This document shows positions 40,721-48,455 of a DNA stretch of 64,000 nt, in pieces. The first letter of the stretch is position 1, and every line of letters starts with the position of its first letter. Under the pieces are notes generated by a model. That model worked only from the letters and a program-made list of their open reading frames with translations, was not told where the DNA came from and did not search any database. The stretch is from the NCBI GenBank assembly GCA_964423505.1, contig CAYREX010000001.1, forward strand, positions 186,001 through 250,000, in the 5' to 3' direction. The stretch comes from CAYREX01 sp964423505. GTDB taxonomy: Bacteria > Fermentibacterota > Fermentibacteria > Fermentibacterales > JCC-6. Both the position numbers and the translations under genes were made by a program.

Positions 40721-41812
40721 ATGGGAGCGAGAGAACGGCTTCGCCCGACCACCCTGATGCTCGTAGCCGCCCTGTCTTCGGGGCAGGTGCAGGCCGCCTT
40801 CGAGCCGGTACCCGAGTCGCCCTGGCTCCAGGGGGGGGCGGCATCATGCCTCTTCCCCAGGACGCCGCTGGCCATGCTCCGCAGCCCGGTGGCGGTCGGG
40901 CTGCTCGAAGGGGGCGGCGTTGCCGCCTCGGCATCCAGGCCCTTCGGGCTCCGCAGGCTTGACAGGACGGCGCTGGCCGGCTCCCTCACCGGCGGCTCCT
41001 GGGCCGCCGGCCTGGCTCTCTCCCTGACCGGCGACGGCGCGTACACCGAGGGGGTCGGCTCGGCGTGCATCGCCTGGAGGGAGGTGAGGGGCCTCGCCCT
41101 GGGGGCCGGCGTGAGCCTGGGCCAGGTCTGCATAACGGGCTACGGCAGGACCCTGGGGGCCTCGGCCTCCCTGGCGGCAGCCTGGACACCGGCCCCGGGG
41201 GTATACATGTCCGGCTCCGCCGGCGGGCTGCTGCGCAGCAGGCTGGGTGACTCGGAGAGTCCCGCCGGGCCCTTCACCCTCGACGTCTGCGCCGGCGTGG
41301 TGCCGTCGGAGGGTGTAACCGTCGCCGCCGGTCTGACACACCAGGAGCTGCTGCCCCCGGAGCTCTCCCTGACCGCCGGCTTCTCACCGGCGGGCTGCCT
41401 GCACCTGGGGGCGGGCGTGCTGACCTCGCCGACCAGGCTCCACGCGGAGATGGCGATATCCCTCGGGCGCCTGGAGGCCGCCTACGGATACGGGGCTCAC
41501 CCCGACCTGCCGGGCAGCAACATTGTATGCATGTCGTGGGGCGGATGCGCCGCCTCCCCGGAGCCTGTATCGCTACGGCGGCCCGCGATGGAGGGAGAGA
41601 CCGAGAGCGTGACCTTCCCGCTTGACGTTAACGACGCCACCCCCGCACAGCTGGAGTGCATCCCCGGCATAGGCCCGGCAAGGGCTGCCGCCATCGCTGC
41701 ATGGGTCCGCGAGAACGGGCCGGTAACGGACGTCGGCGTCCTCGAGGATGTCCCGGGAATCGGCCCGGTGCTCCTGGAGGTCCTCCGCGAGCACCTGGAG
41801 GTCGGCGAGTGA
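40721..41812 (+). CDS. Barrel-like exported protein fused to a ComEA-type helix-hairpin-helix
   Basis: A 363-residue protein with a signal peptide ending near SSGQVQA. Residues about 30-290 are Gly/Ala-rich alternating strands (LALSLTGDGAYTEGVGSA, LALGAGVSLGQVCITGYG), like PorV/UPF0164 outer-membrane barrels. Residues about 300-363 are a double helix-hairpin-helix, DVNDATPAQLECIPGIGPARA and LEDVPGIGPVLLEVLREHL, the DNA-binding module of ComEA. I know of no named family with this fusion. The following genes (barrel, ComEB-type) overlap it, and a strong promoter precedes it. Possible role: hold or receive DNA at the outer membrane. Confidence 0.75.
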   Translation: MGARERLRPTTLMLVAALSSGQVQAAFEPVPESPWLQGGAASCLFPRTPLAMLRSPVAVGLLEGGGVAASASRPFGLRRLDRTALAGSLTGGSWAAGLALSLTGDGAYTEGVGSACIAWREVRGLALGAGVSLGQVCITGYGRTLGASASLAAAWTPAPGVYMSGSAGGLLRSRLGDSESPAGPFTLDVCAGVVPSEGVTVAAGLTHQELLPPELSLTAGFSPAGCLHLGAGVLTSPTRLHAEMAISLGRLEAAYGYGAHPDLPGSNIVCMSWGGCAASPEPVSLRRPAMEGETESVTFPLDVNDATPAQLECIPGIGPARAAAIAAWVRENGPVTDVGVLEDVPGIGPVLLEVLREHLEVGE

Positions 41813-43338
41813 GGCTGCTCCCCGCACTGCTCCTGGCCGCCTGCACGGTATGCCCCGGCGGAGACCTGAGGGTGAGGCTCTGGAGGCGCTGGCCCTCCTG
41901 CCGGGGAACCGAGGAGGGGGCCTACGCCGGCGACGAGTGGGCCATGATGACCCGTCTGCGCTTCTCCGCCGGGCCCCTCTCGACCACCCTCCTGACCGAC
42001 AAGGCAAGGGGCGAGGAGTGGGGTGACATCCTGGCGGGCGGTGTCTCCTGGCAGGGTGCCGGGCCCTGCACCGGTGCGGCGGCCGGCTTCCTGAGGGCCG
42101 ACCTGGGCACCGGGCTGGTGCTCTCGCACCCGGGGCCGTTCTCCGCACCGCCGGAGATGCTCCTTTCCAAGGCGCCGGGCTCCCGCTGCAGGATAGAGCC
42201 CTCCTCCTCCGCATGGCCGTGCAGGGGAGACCCCCTGACGGGCGCCGGCGGCACATTCGACCTGGGCGGTCCGGTGCTGGCGGTCATGGGAGCCTACTCC
42301 ATGGTCGACGCCGCAGGCGAGGGATACCACAGGACCCGGACGGAGATAGATGGGAGGGCCGACCTCTCGGAGTGGCTCGGCGCAGCCAGGCTGGGCGTCT
42401 CCTTCGGCGGGGCCACCTTCGCCTGCGGGAGCAGGGAGGGTGAGGACGCATGGGGAAGGGCCGGCATCGACTGGGAGGTGAAGCCGGATGCTCTCGGCCT
42501 GACCGGCGAGCTGGCCGCCGGGGTCGACACAACTGGCATCACGGCGGCCTTCTGGGGAGGCCCCACCCACGAGATCGCGGGCCTGCGTCACACGCTGCTG
42601 CTCCTCTCCCTCCCGGAGGGCTTCCCGGACAGTCGGTCCTCCATCCCGGTCGGCAGGCAGTGCGACCTCGGCCTGGTCTACGGCATCAGGTGGAAGCCGC
42701 TGCGCAGCCTCACCGTCAGGGCCGGGACCGGCGTATACGACAGGGAAGAGGGGGACGAGGTCAGGTGGTCCGGGGAGGTCTCCAGGAGGTTCCCCGCAAA
42801 CATGGACCTCGCCCTCGGCGCCAGGGGGACCCACCGCGAGGATGAGGACTCCGGAAGGGGCTGGCTGGTCGCCTCGTGGTCTCCCCTGCGTGACGTGACC
42901 GCCTCCTCGAGGGTCCAGGCGAGCGCCTGGTCCGACGGCGACTCCACCGAGACGGGCATGGGGGCGGGGCTCCGGCTGCGGCTCAGGCCGCTCTCCCGCA
43001 TCACCCTGACCGCGGGGGCCACCGGCTTCTCCACCGACGGATGGGAGAGCCGGGTATACTCCGGCTCCGCAGCCTTCCCGGGAGAGATGGGCTCGGTTGC
43101 CCTCTCGGGAAGGGGTGCGCTCCTCTTCGCCATGGCCTCCCTGGATGTCACGGAGGACCTGAGGATGTCCGGCAGGGTCCAGTGGGAGACCCGCGACGGC
43201 GCAGCCAGCATGGGCTCCGGCCTGGAGGAGACCGAGGGCAGCGGCCGGCTGGAGGCGGGGGTTCAGGTTGACTGGGAGCTCAGGCCGCCAGATTGTTCCG
43301 GTGACACCGATGCCCACACCCGAGGGGGAGCTCCATGA
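41809..43338 (+). CDS. Exported outer-membrane barrel-like protein
   Basis: A 509-residue protein starting at GTG, overlapping the previous stop (GTGA). The leader MRLLPALLLAACTVCPGG is a signal, with LLAAC a possible lipobox. The rest is a series of amphipathic, Gly- and aromatic-tipped strands 9-15 residues long (LRFSAGPLSTTLLTD, GLRLRLRPLSRITLTAGATG, RLEAGVQVDWEL), as in beta-barrels of about 20 or more strands. It has no plug domain or TonB box. Its coupling to the HhH protein and to the dCMP deaminase suggests an outer-membrane channel in the same process, but the function is unproven. Confidence 0.65.
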   Translation: MRLLPALLLAACTVCPGGDLRVRLWRRWPSCRGTEEGAYAGDEWAMMTRLRFSAGPLSTTLLTDKARGEEWGDILAGGVSWQGAGPCTGAAAGFLRADLGTGLVLSHPGPFSAPPEMLLSKAPGSRCRIEPSSSAWPCRGDPLTGAGGTFDLGGPVLAVMGAYSMVDAAGEGYHRTRTEIDGRADLSEWLGAARLGVSFGGATFACGSREGEDAWGRAGIDWEVKPDALGLTGELAAGVDTTGITAAFWGGPTHEIAGLRHTLLLLSLPEGFPDSRSSIPVGRQCDLGLVYGIRWKPLRSLTVRAGTGVYDREEGDEVRWSGEVSRRFPANMDLALGARGTHREDEDSGRGWLVASWSPLRDVTASSRVQASAWSDGDSTETGMGAGLRLRLRPLSRITLTAGATGFSTDGWESRVYSGSAAFPGEMGSVALSGRGALLFAMASLDVTEDLRMSGRVQWETRDGAASMGSGLEETEGSGRLEAGVQVDWELRPPDCSGDTDAHTRGGAP

Positions 43339-43859
43339 GACCGTCCTGGGACCAGTACTTCATGAAGCTGGCCATGCTGGCCTCCGAGAGGGCTACATGC
43401 CCGAGGATGCACTGCGGGTGCGTAATGGTCCGCAGGCGCTACGTTCTGGCCACCGGCTACAACGGCTCCCTGCCGGGGCTGCCCCACTGCGACGACGAGG
43501 GCTGCCTGATAGTCGACGGCCACTGCGTACGGACGAACCATGCCGAGATGAACGCCATCTGCCAGGCGGCCGGCCACGGCGTCAGCCTGGACGGGGCCAC
43601 CGCCTACGTTACCAACATGCCCTGCACCACATGCGCCAAGGCGCTCATCGCTGCGGGCATCGTGAGGGTGGTGGTCTTCTCCGACTACCACAGCACCCTG
43701 GCGGAGGACTTCTTCGGGGAGGCGGGCGTCCCGCTGGACCGTGTGGATATGCCGGATAGAACCATATCGTACGACATAGGCTCCTACAGCTCCGCGAGGA
43801 TGTTCCATGGGGAGAGCGCCCCCCCCGAGCGGGATGAGAGCGGCTCAGAAGCTGACTGA
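43335..43859 (+). CDS. ComEB-type dCMP/cytidine deaminase
   Basis: A 174-residue zinc deaminase. NHAEMNAI (His ligand and catalytic Glu) and MPCTTCAKAL (Cys ligands, PCxxC) form the active site; N-terminal ATCPRMHCGCVMVRRRYVLATGYNG is typical of dCMP deaminases. It converts dCMP to dUMP for dTMP synthesis. In Bacillus the same protein is ComEB, encoded between comEA and comEC. Here it is overlapped with a ComEA-HhH gene pair (ATGA) and lies near a ComEC-type gene, so the old linkage is retained. Its last 15 bases overlap the convergent PorV-like gene. Confidence 0.9.
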   Translation: MRPSWDQYFMKLAMLASERATCPRMHCGCVMVRRRYVLATGYNGSLPGLPHCDDEGCLIVDGHCVRTNHAEMNAICQAAGHGVSLDGATAYVTNMPCTTCAKALIAAGIVRVVVFSDYHSTLAEDFFGEAGVPLDRVDMPDRTISYDIGSYSSARMFHGESAPPERDESGSEAD

Positions 43860-44714
43860 GAGTCCGGCGCTCACCGGCCAGGCGAGCTCCCTCCGCTGGC
43901 TCACCGCCAGCTCCAGCCTGTACACCCCTTCGGCGCTGTAGGTGTAGCCCAGGCCGGCGAAGAACCCGGTAAGCTCATCCTCGTCGGGGGTCATCGAATA
44001 GCCCGCGCTGCAGCGCAGGCCGCCCAGGGCGAGCCTGGCCCCTCCGCCGAAGGAGCTCGCGGTCGACAGACCGAGCCTGGCGCCGGCGAAGACGTCGACC
44101 GGCCCGCCCGGATCGTAGATTCCGCCCGCCGCCATCCCGGTGGGCATGTCCTTCCTCACCCCGTTCCAGTCCGGCGCCTGCCCCACCGCCGTAACCGCGG
44201 CGGCCAGCTCCAGGCGGTCCGTGGGAACGAAGCTCAGCCCGGCGTTCAGGACCGGCCCGGTACCTGTCTCTCCGGCTATGGTCTCCCAGGCAATACCGGC
44301 GGAGAGCCCCGCCGAGAGCACGTCGGTCAGCGGGACGCCGGCTCCCAGGCAGGCGAAGCCGGAGCCGAAGGAGTACTCGCCGGTCACCGTCCCCGTGCTG
44401 TCCCTCTCCACCAGGCCGCCCTTGCCCACGTAGCAGACGCCGGCGCCGAGGTCCAGCATGCCGGCCCCGAAGCCGACCCCAGCGGAGACCAGGGCGGTCT
44501 CCAGGTTCCAGGACCCGCCGGAGGCCTCGAAGCCGCCGGAGAGCCGGGCCGGGTTGCAGAGCACGGAGCCGGGCCCGTCGTACAGAGCCGGGCCCGCGGG
44601 GCCCAGGCTCATCATGCCGGCGAAGCCGGGCGCCGTGAGTACCAGCAGGTCCGCCGTCCCTCCCGCCATGGCGGGGAGCGCGGCTAGCGCGAGAGCGCGA
44701 AGTACGTTACGCAG
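43845..44714 (-). CDS. PorV/UPF0164-like outer-membrane barrel, probable CTG start
   Basis: A 289-residue protein. CTG at 44714 follows GGGAGGTGAGAC and gives MRNVLRALALAALPAMAGG, a good signal peptide; the ATG at 44669 falls at the cleavage region and has no ribosome site. GPAGPALYDGPGSVLCNPARLSG resembles the N-terminal motif of PorV-type proteins (the conserved NPAxL), and strands such as VYRLELAVSQRRELAWPVSAGL lead to a terminal Phe (SVSF), the barrel-assembly signal. PorV carries type IX cargo to the surface; the gene just upstream encodes a protein with a cargo-type C-terminus. The 5' end overlaps that gene by 31 bases. Confidence 0.78.
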   Translation of the reverse strand: MRNVLRALALAALPAMAGGTADLLVLTAPGFAGMMSLGPAGPALYDGPGSVLCNPARLSGGFEASGGSWNLETALVSAGVGFGAGMLDLGAGVCYVGKGGLVERDSTGTVTGEYSFGSGFACLGAGVPLTDVLSAGLSAGIAWETIAGETGTGPVLNAGLSFVPTDRLELAAAVTAVGQAPDWNGVRKDMPTGMAAGGIYDPGGPVDVFAGARLGLSTASSFGGGARLALGGLRCSAGYSMTPDEDELTGFFAGLGYTYSAEGVYRLELAVSQRRELAWPVSAGLSVSF

Positions 44715-45811
44715 GTCTCACCTCCCGACTCGCAGAGGACGGCGTACAGGCCGGGGGCCGCCAGCCCGCCGTCGTCCGTCGCCAGGTCCCAGCTGTAGAG
44801 CCCGCCCGTGCCGGTGGCCTCGTGGACCAGCTCCCCGGCCAGGTTGTAGACGCTAATGGAGGCGTTCCCGCCGGTATCCCAGGAGAAGCTCACATGCGTG
44901 GTGGCCGGGCTGGGGAAGGCGGCGAAGCCCTCCACGCCCCCTCCGCCCTCCTCCGGGGGCAGCGAGTTCACGTAGATGCCGGTGCCGTCCGTGGCAATGT
45001 AGAAGGTCCCGATGCTCCCGGTGCTGTACGTGGTTATGCCCCTGTCGTACAGCCTCTGCATCACCTCCTGGTGAGGGTGGCCGTAGGGGTTTCCCGCTCC
45101 GACGCAGATGGCTGCCATCTCCGGGTCCACCGCGGCGAGCCACTGGGTGCAGGTGGACGTTGCGGAGCCGTGGTGCCCTACCTTGAGGACATCCGCGGTC
45201 ACATCTCCCCACTCGGAGAGGATGTCTTCCTCGCCGTCGGTCTCCAGGTCGCCGGTGAGGAGGAAGGCAACGTCGCCGTAGGTCACCCGGAGGACCAGGG
45301 AAGCATTGTTGGTGCTGGTCGAGAGGTCTATGGTGTCCGGATGGAGGACCTCCACGGTGAGCTCCGGTCCCCAGTCGAGGATGTCTCCCCGCCTGGGGGT
45401 CTCGAAGAGGGCGCCGTTCCTGTTTATGGCCTGGAGGTAGGTCTCGTATATCCAGGTGCTGCCGTATGGCCAGCCGCTGTCGTAGGCGGTTACCACGGGC
45501 ATGGCGTCGTAGACCGATATCAGGCCCCCGATGTGGTCCGCGTCCGGATGGGTCCCCACCACGCCGTCGAGGTAGGTCACGCCGAGGCTGTCGAGCAGGG
45601 GCAGCACCCTCTCCTCGCCGCAGTCCCAGACCGGCGGGTAGGAGCTGTACATGCCTCCGTCGACCACGAAGTGCCTTCCCCCGGGCGTGGACACGACCAT
45701 CGCGTCGCCGGAGTACTCGCTGAAGCTGGGGTCGACGAAGAAGACGACGAGCGGGTCGGCCGCAAGGGAAAGCCAGGCGGCGAGGAGCATGACGAAGAGA
45801 GTGGACCTCAC
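44684..45811 (-). CDS. Secreted ComEC-type metallo-beta-lactamase with sorting-type C-terminus
   Basis: A 375-residue exported protein. GTG start, signal peptide ending near LSLAA. Residues about 20-280 form the MBL fold of ComEC/Rec2: THPDADHIGG (HxDxDH metal site), FLLTGDLETDGEED and VLKVGHHGSATST. No ComEC transmembrane channel is attached. After a Gly/Glu linker the last 80 residues (FPSPATTHVSFSWDT, ISVYNLAGELVHEAT, PGLYAVL) form a FlgD/type IX-like Ig domain. It is preceded by an LTD protein and followed by a PorV-like gene. Likely an extracellular phosphodiesterase or nuclease. Confidence 0.85.
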   Translation of the reverse strand: MRSTLFVMLLAAWLSLAADPLVVFFVDPSFSEYSGDAMVVSTPGGRHFVVDGGMYSSYPPVWDCGEERVLPLLDSLGVTYLDGVVGTHPDADHIGGLISVYDAMPVVTAYDSGWPYGSTWIYETYLQAINRNGALFETPRRGDILDWGPELTVEVLHPDTIDLSTSTNNASLVLRVTYGDVAFLLTGDLETDGEEDILSEWGDVTADVLKVGHHGSATSTCTQWLAAVDPEMAAICVGAGNPYGHPHQEVMQRLYDRGITTYSTGSIGTFYIATDGTGIYVNSLPPEEGGGGVEGFAAFPSPATTHVSFSWDTGGNASISVYNLAGELVHEATGTGGLYSWDLATDDGGLAAPGLYAVLCESGGETCVTYFALSR

Positions 45812-45836
45812 CGGGACTGGCTCCTCCCTCTGTCCG

Positions 45837-46454
45837 CTACTGTACGAAGGCCTTGATGAACGCCCAGCTGTTCTGGGCGAAGGAGTTCTCGTACACGGAG
45901 TTCACGTCGCCGGGGGTGCCGTTGTCTCCGGAGCCGAAGTGGTATATCGCGCTGCCCCAGGTGGAGGGGAGCGTGCTTATCCAGCCGGGGTTTATGCGCT
46001 CGCAGGAGCTGCCGGCCTCGACCGGCCACCCGGAGTCGTACTCGAAGGCGTCGACCACGTTCATGTCGGAGTCGTAAAGCCGCAGCCTGCCGGTGTCGTC
46101 CAGGCGGAAGCCGTCGTAGACGAAGTCGGCCTCCAGGCCTCCGTTGAGCGTGGGGTCGCCGCAGGCGCCCAGGACGAAGTAGCCGTCGGGAGGCAGCAGG
46201 TACGTGGGGAGAACTACCTTCTCGCCGCGGCCGTTCTCCACGCTCCAGCCGCTGAGGTTCACCCAGTGCCCGGAGCGGTTGTAGAACTCTATCCACTCTC
46301 CGTCCCGCTCGGTACACGAGGCGAGCGGATGGGGCATAATCTCGTTGAACACGAGCTCGCCGGTGGCGGTGACGGAGCCGTCCATCCCTCCTGCCCCGAG
46401 AGGCGCGGAGACGCCCAGGACTGCCGCCACTGCCGCTGCTGCGAGTTGCATCAT
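45837..46454 (-). CDS. Secreted lamin-tail-domain protein with WxxIK tail
   Basis: A 205-residue protein starting at an ATG after GGAGGG. The signal peptide is followed by an LTD (residues about 30-185): LVFNEIMPHP, DGEWIEFYNRSGHWVNLSGWSVEN, LPPDGYFVLG and DTGRLRLYD match the domain, common in secreted bacterial proteins and often linked to MBL or other hydrolases. It ends NSWAFIKAFVQ, like the tails at 598-630, 3073-3105 and 3887-3919. It is the first gene of the LTD-MBL-PorV-like operon. Its role may be to anchor or guide the hydrolase. Confidence 0.85.
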   Translation of the reverse strand: MMQLAAAAVAAVLGVSAPLGAGGMDGSVTATGELVFNEIMPHPLASCTERDGEWIEFYNRSGHWVNLSGWSVENGRGEKVVLPTYLLPPDGYFVLGACGDPTLNGGLEADFVYDGFRLDDTGRLRLYDSDMNVVDAFEYDSGWPVEAGSSCERINPGWISTLPSTWGSAIYHFGSGDNGTPGDVNSVYENSFAQNSWAFIKAFVQ

Positions 46455-46496
46455 CCTCTTCCCTCCTTTCGGGCGAGGGAGTCAAATAGCATGCAT

Positions 46497-46525
46497 TTCA
46501 TAGGCCGCACGGAACTCACCGTCAA
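46497..46525 (-). promoter_or_regulatory. Promoter for the LTD-MBL-PorV operon
   Basis: On the minus strand TTGACG (46525-46520), 17 bases, TATGAA (46502-46497). The start codon is 43 bases downstream of the -10. Confidence 0.6.
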
Positions 46526-46535
46526 GCTCGCCCGG

Positions 46536-48305
46536 TCAGATGCCGTACACGAGGGCTAGCCCGGCCACGGCCACGGCGGCGCAGATCAGCTTCAGGAGAA
46601 TCCCGGACCTGAGAAAGTCGGAGAACCTGTATCCGCCGGCCCCGAAGATCATCAGGTTGGTCTGGTACCCGACCGGGGTGATGAAATTGGCGGCGGCCCC
46701 GTAGGCCACGGCCAGGAAGAAGGGGGTCCCCTCGACCCCCATGAGACCTGCGGCGGACGCGGCGAAGGGGAAGACTATGGAGGCCGCTGCGGCGGTGGTC
46801 ATGAAGTCGGCCAGGAGGTTGGTCACGAGGTAGACCGCGGCGAGGACCCCCACCGGCCCCAGGCCCCGGAAGGCGGAGACCGCCCCGCCGGCCAGCTCGG
46901 CCCCGAGGCCGCTCACCCTGACCGCCTGTCCGATGGCCAGGGCGAGGGCTCCGACGAGGAAGAGCTCCAGGCTCAGGCTCCGCCTGAGCTCCGGGAAGGT
47001 GAGCAGGCCGGTCAGCAGGAAGAGCGTCATCACTATCAGCAGCGAAGTGAACAGCGGCACCAGCTCCAGGGCCGCGAGGGCGATGGCCGTCAGGCTGGCG
47101 GCGAGCACCAGCACCGACCGCTTCATGTCCACCTTGTGTATCTCCCTGATGCTGGAGATGACGTACATGTCCTGGCTGTCGGCTATCCTCTTGGTGAAAT
47201 CGCTCCCGGTGACCAGCAGCAGCAGGTCCCCCTGCCTGAGCCTCATCTCCCCTATCTTGCCCCGGAGCCTCTCCCCCCTCCGGTGAACCGCCAGTATGGC
47301 CGCGTCGTAGGCTGCCCTGAAGTCGGTCTTCCGGACCTTCCGCCCTACGAGGACGGAGCCGGGCGAGACGACCGCCTCGAGCACGTTCATCCTCCCCCTG
47401 CTGGGCAGGTCGAGGTGCTCGTGCAGAGCGAGCCCGCTCTTCTCCGCCACCAGCCCGGCCAGGGTAGAGGTCCTGCCCGCCAGAACCAGCTCGTCCCCGG
47501 CCCGGAGCACCTCGTCGGGCGCCACCGGGGCTATGACGTCCCCCCCCCTGACCAGCTCCGCCAGGAAGAGCCCCTCGAGGTGACGGAGGCCGGCCTGCTC
47601 GACCGTCTTCCCCGCCAGCGGAGAGCCCTCGCTGACCACCGCCTCCCCCAGGTACTCCCGGGGGCTCTCCGAGAGGTTGGCCAGCGGGTCCTTCCTCTCC
47701 GGGAGGAGCCGCCTTCCCAGGGTCATCATGTACAGCATGCCGGAGACCAGCAGCATGAGGCCCACCGGGGTGAACTCGAAGATGCCCAGCCTGCCGTAAC
47801 CGCCCCCGACGACGAGGCCGTTCACTATCAGGTTGGTCGAGGTGCCTATGAGGGTCACCATGCCGCCCAGGATGGCCGCGAAGGAGAGGGGGATGAGGAG
47901 CTTCGAGGGCATCACGTCGTTGCGGCGGCCCCAGTCGCTCACGGTAGGCAGCAGCATCGCCACTATCGGCGTGTTGTTCATGAAGGCGGAGGAGACCGCG
48001 ACGAAGGGCATCATCCTTCCGAGGAACCGTCCGTAGGTCTGCTTCCTGGGCCTGAGGACGACGCCGAGGAGCCATTCCAGCAGGCCGGTCTTGCCTATGA
48101 CGCGACTGACCACCATCAGCATCATCATGACTATGAGGGCGTCGTTGCCGAAGCCGACCAGGGCCTCGCCGGGGGATATGACCCCGGTGGCAGTCAGAAC
48201 GGCCACGGCTGCCATGAAGACCACCGGTACGGAGACCCGCCTGGAGTAGAGCAGCAGGATTACGCAGACAAGTACCGCGGCCACCAGTAGCTGCTGGTCT
48301 TGCAT
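46536..48305 (-). CDS. SLC13/DASS-family anion transporter with two RCK_C domains
   Basis: A 589-residue membrane protein. The ATG follows GGGGGTGA and gives MQDQQLLVAAVLVCVILL. Two transporter halves, with MNNTPIVAMLLPTVSDW and TSTNLIVNGL in the first and TAAAASIVFPFA and PVGYQTNLMIFGAGGY in the second, carry the SNT-like substrate/Na+ motifs. Between them, residues about 205-375 are two TrkA-C/RCK_C domains (SEGSPLAGKTVEQAGLR and SPGSVLVGRKVRKTDF). This is the group for sulfate, dicarboxylates or arsenite-like anions; the exact substrate cannot be told. Confidence 0.9.
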   Translation of the reverse strand: MQDQQLLVAAVLVCVILLLYSRRVSVPVVFMAAVAVLTATGVISPGEALVGFGNDALIVMMMLMVVSRVIGKTGLLEWLLGVVLRPRKQTYGRFLGRMMPFVAVSSAFMNNTPIVAMLLPTVSDWGRRNDVMPSKLLIPLSFAAILGGMVTLIGTSTNLIVNGLVVGGGYGRLGIFEFTPVGLMLLVSGMLYMMTLGRRLLPERKDPLANLSESPREYLGEAVVSEGSPLAGKTVEQAGLRHLEGLFLAELVRGGDVIAPVAPDEVLRAGDELVLAGRTSTLAGLVAEKSGLALHEHLDLPSRGRMNVLEAVVSPGSVLVGRKVRKTDFRAAYDAAILAVHRRGERLRGKIGEMRLRQGDLLLLVTGSDFTKRIADSQDMYVISSIREIHKVDMKRSVLVLAASLTAIALAALELVPLFTSLLIVMTLFLLTGLLTFPELRRSLSLELFLVGALALAIGQAVRVSGLGAELAGGAVSAFRGLGPVGVLAAVYLVTNLLADFMTTAAAASIVFPFAASAAGLMGVEGTPFFLAVAYGAAANFITPVGYQTNLMIFGAGGYRFSDFLRSGILLKLICAAVAVAGLALVYGI

Positions 48306-48385
48306 GGTCACCCCCGGGAAGTATCCCAACGTCCTTGCGGCAGGGCAGGAGTATAGCCGGGACGCGTCCCGGCATCAATTCGGCC

Positions 48386-48413
48386 TTGCACGCGTGCGGG
48401 CCCGGGGTATCTT
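48386..48413 (+). promoter_or_regulatory. Promoter for the polysaccharide cluster
   Basis: TTGCAC (48386-48391), 16 bases, TATCTT (48408-48413), 43 bases before the ATG at 48456, which has GGAGGT at 7-base spacing. Confidence 0.5.
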
Positions 48414-48455
48414 ACGACAGGTAGTCCAACAGTCAGCGCCCACGGAGGTTACCGG

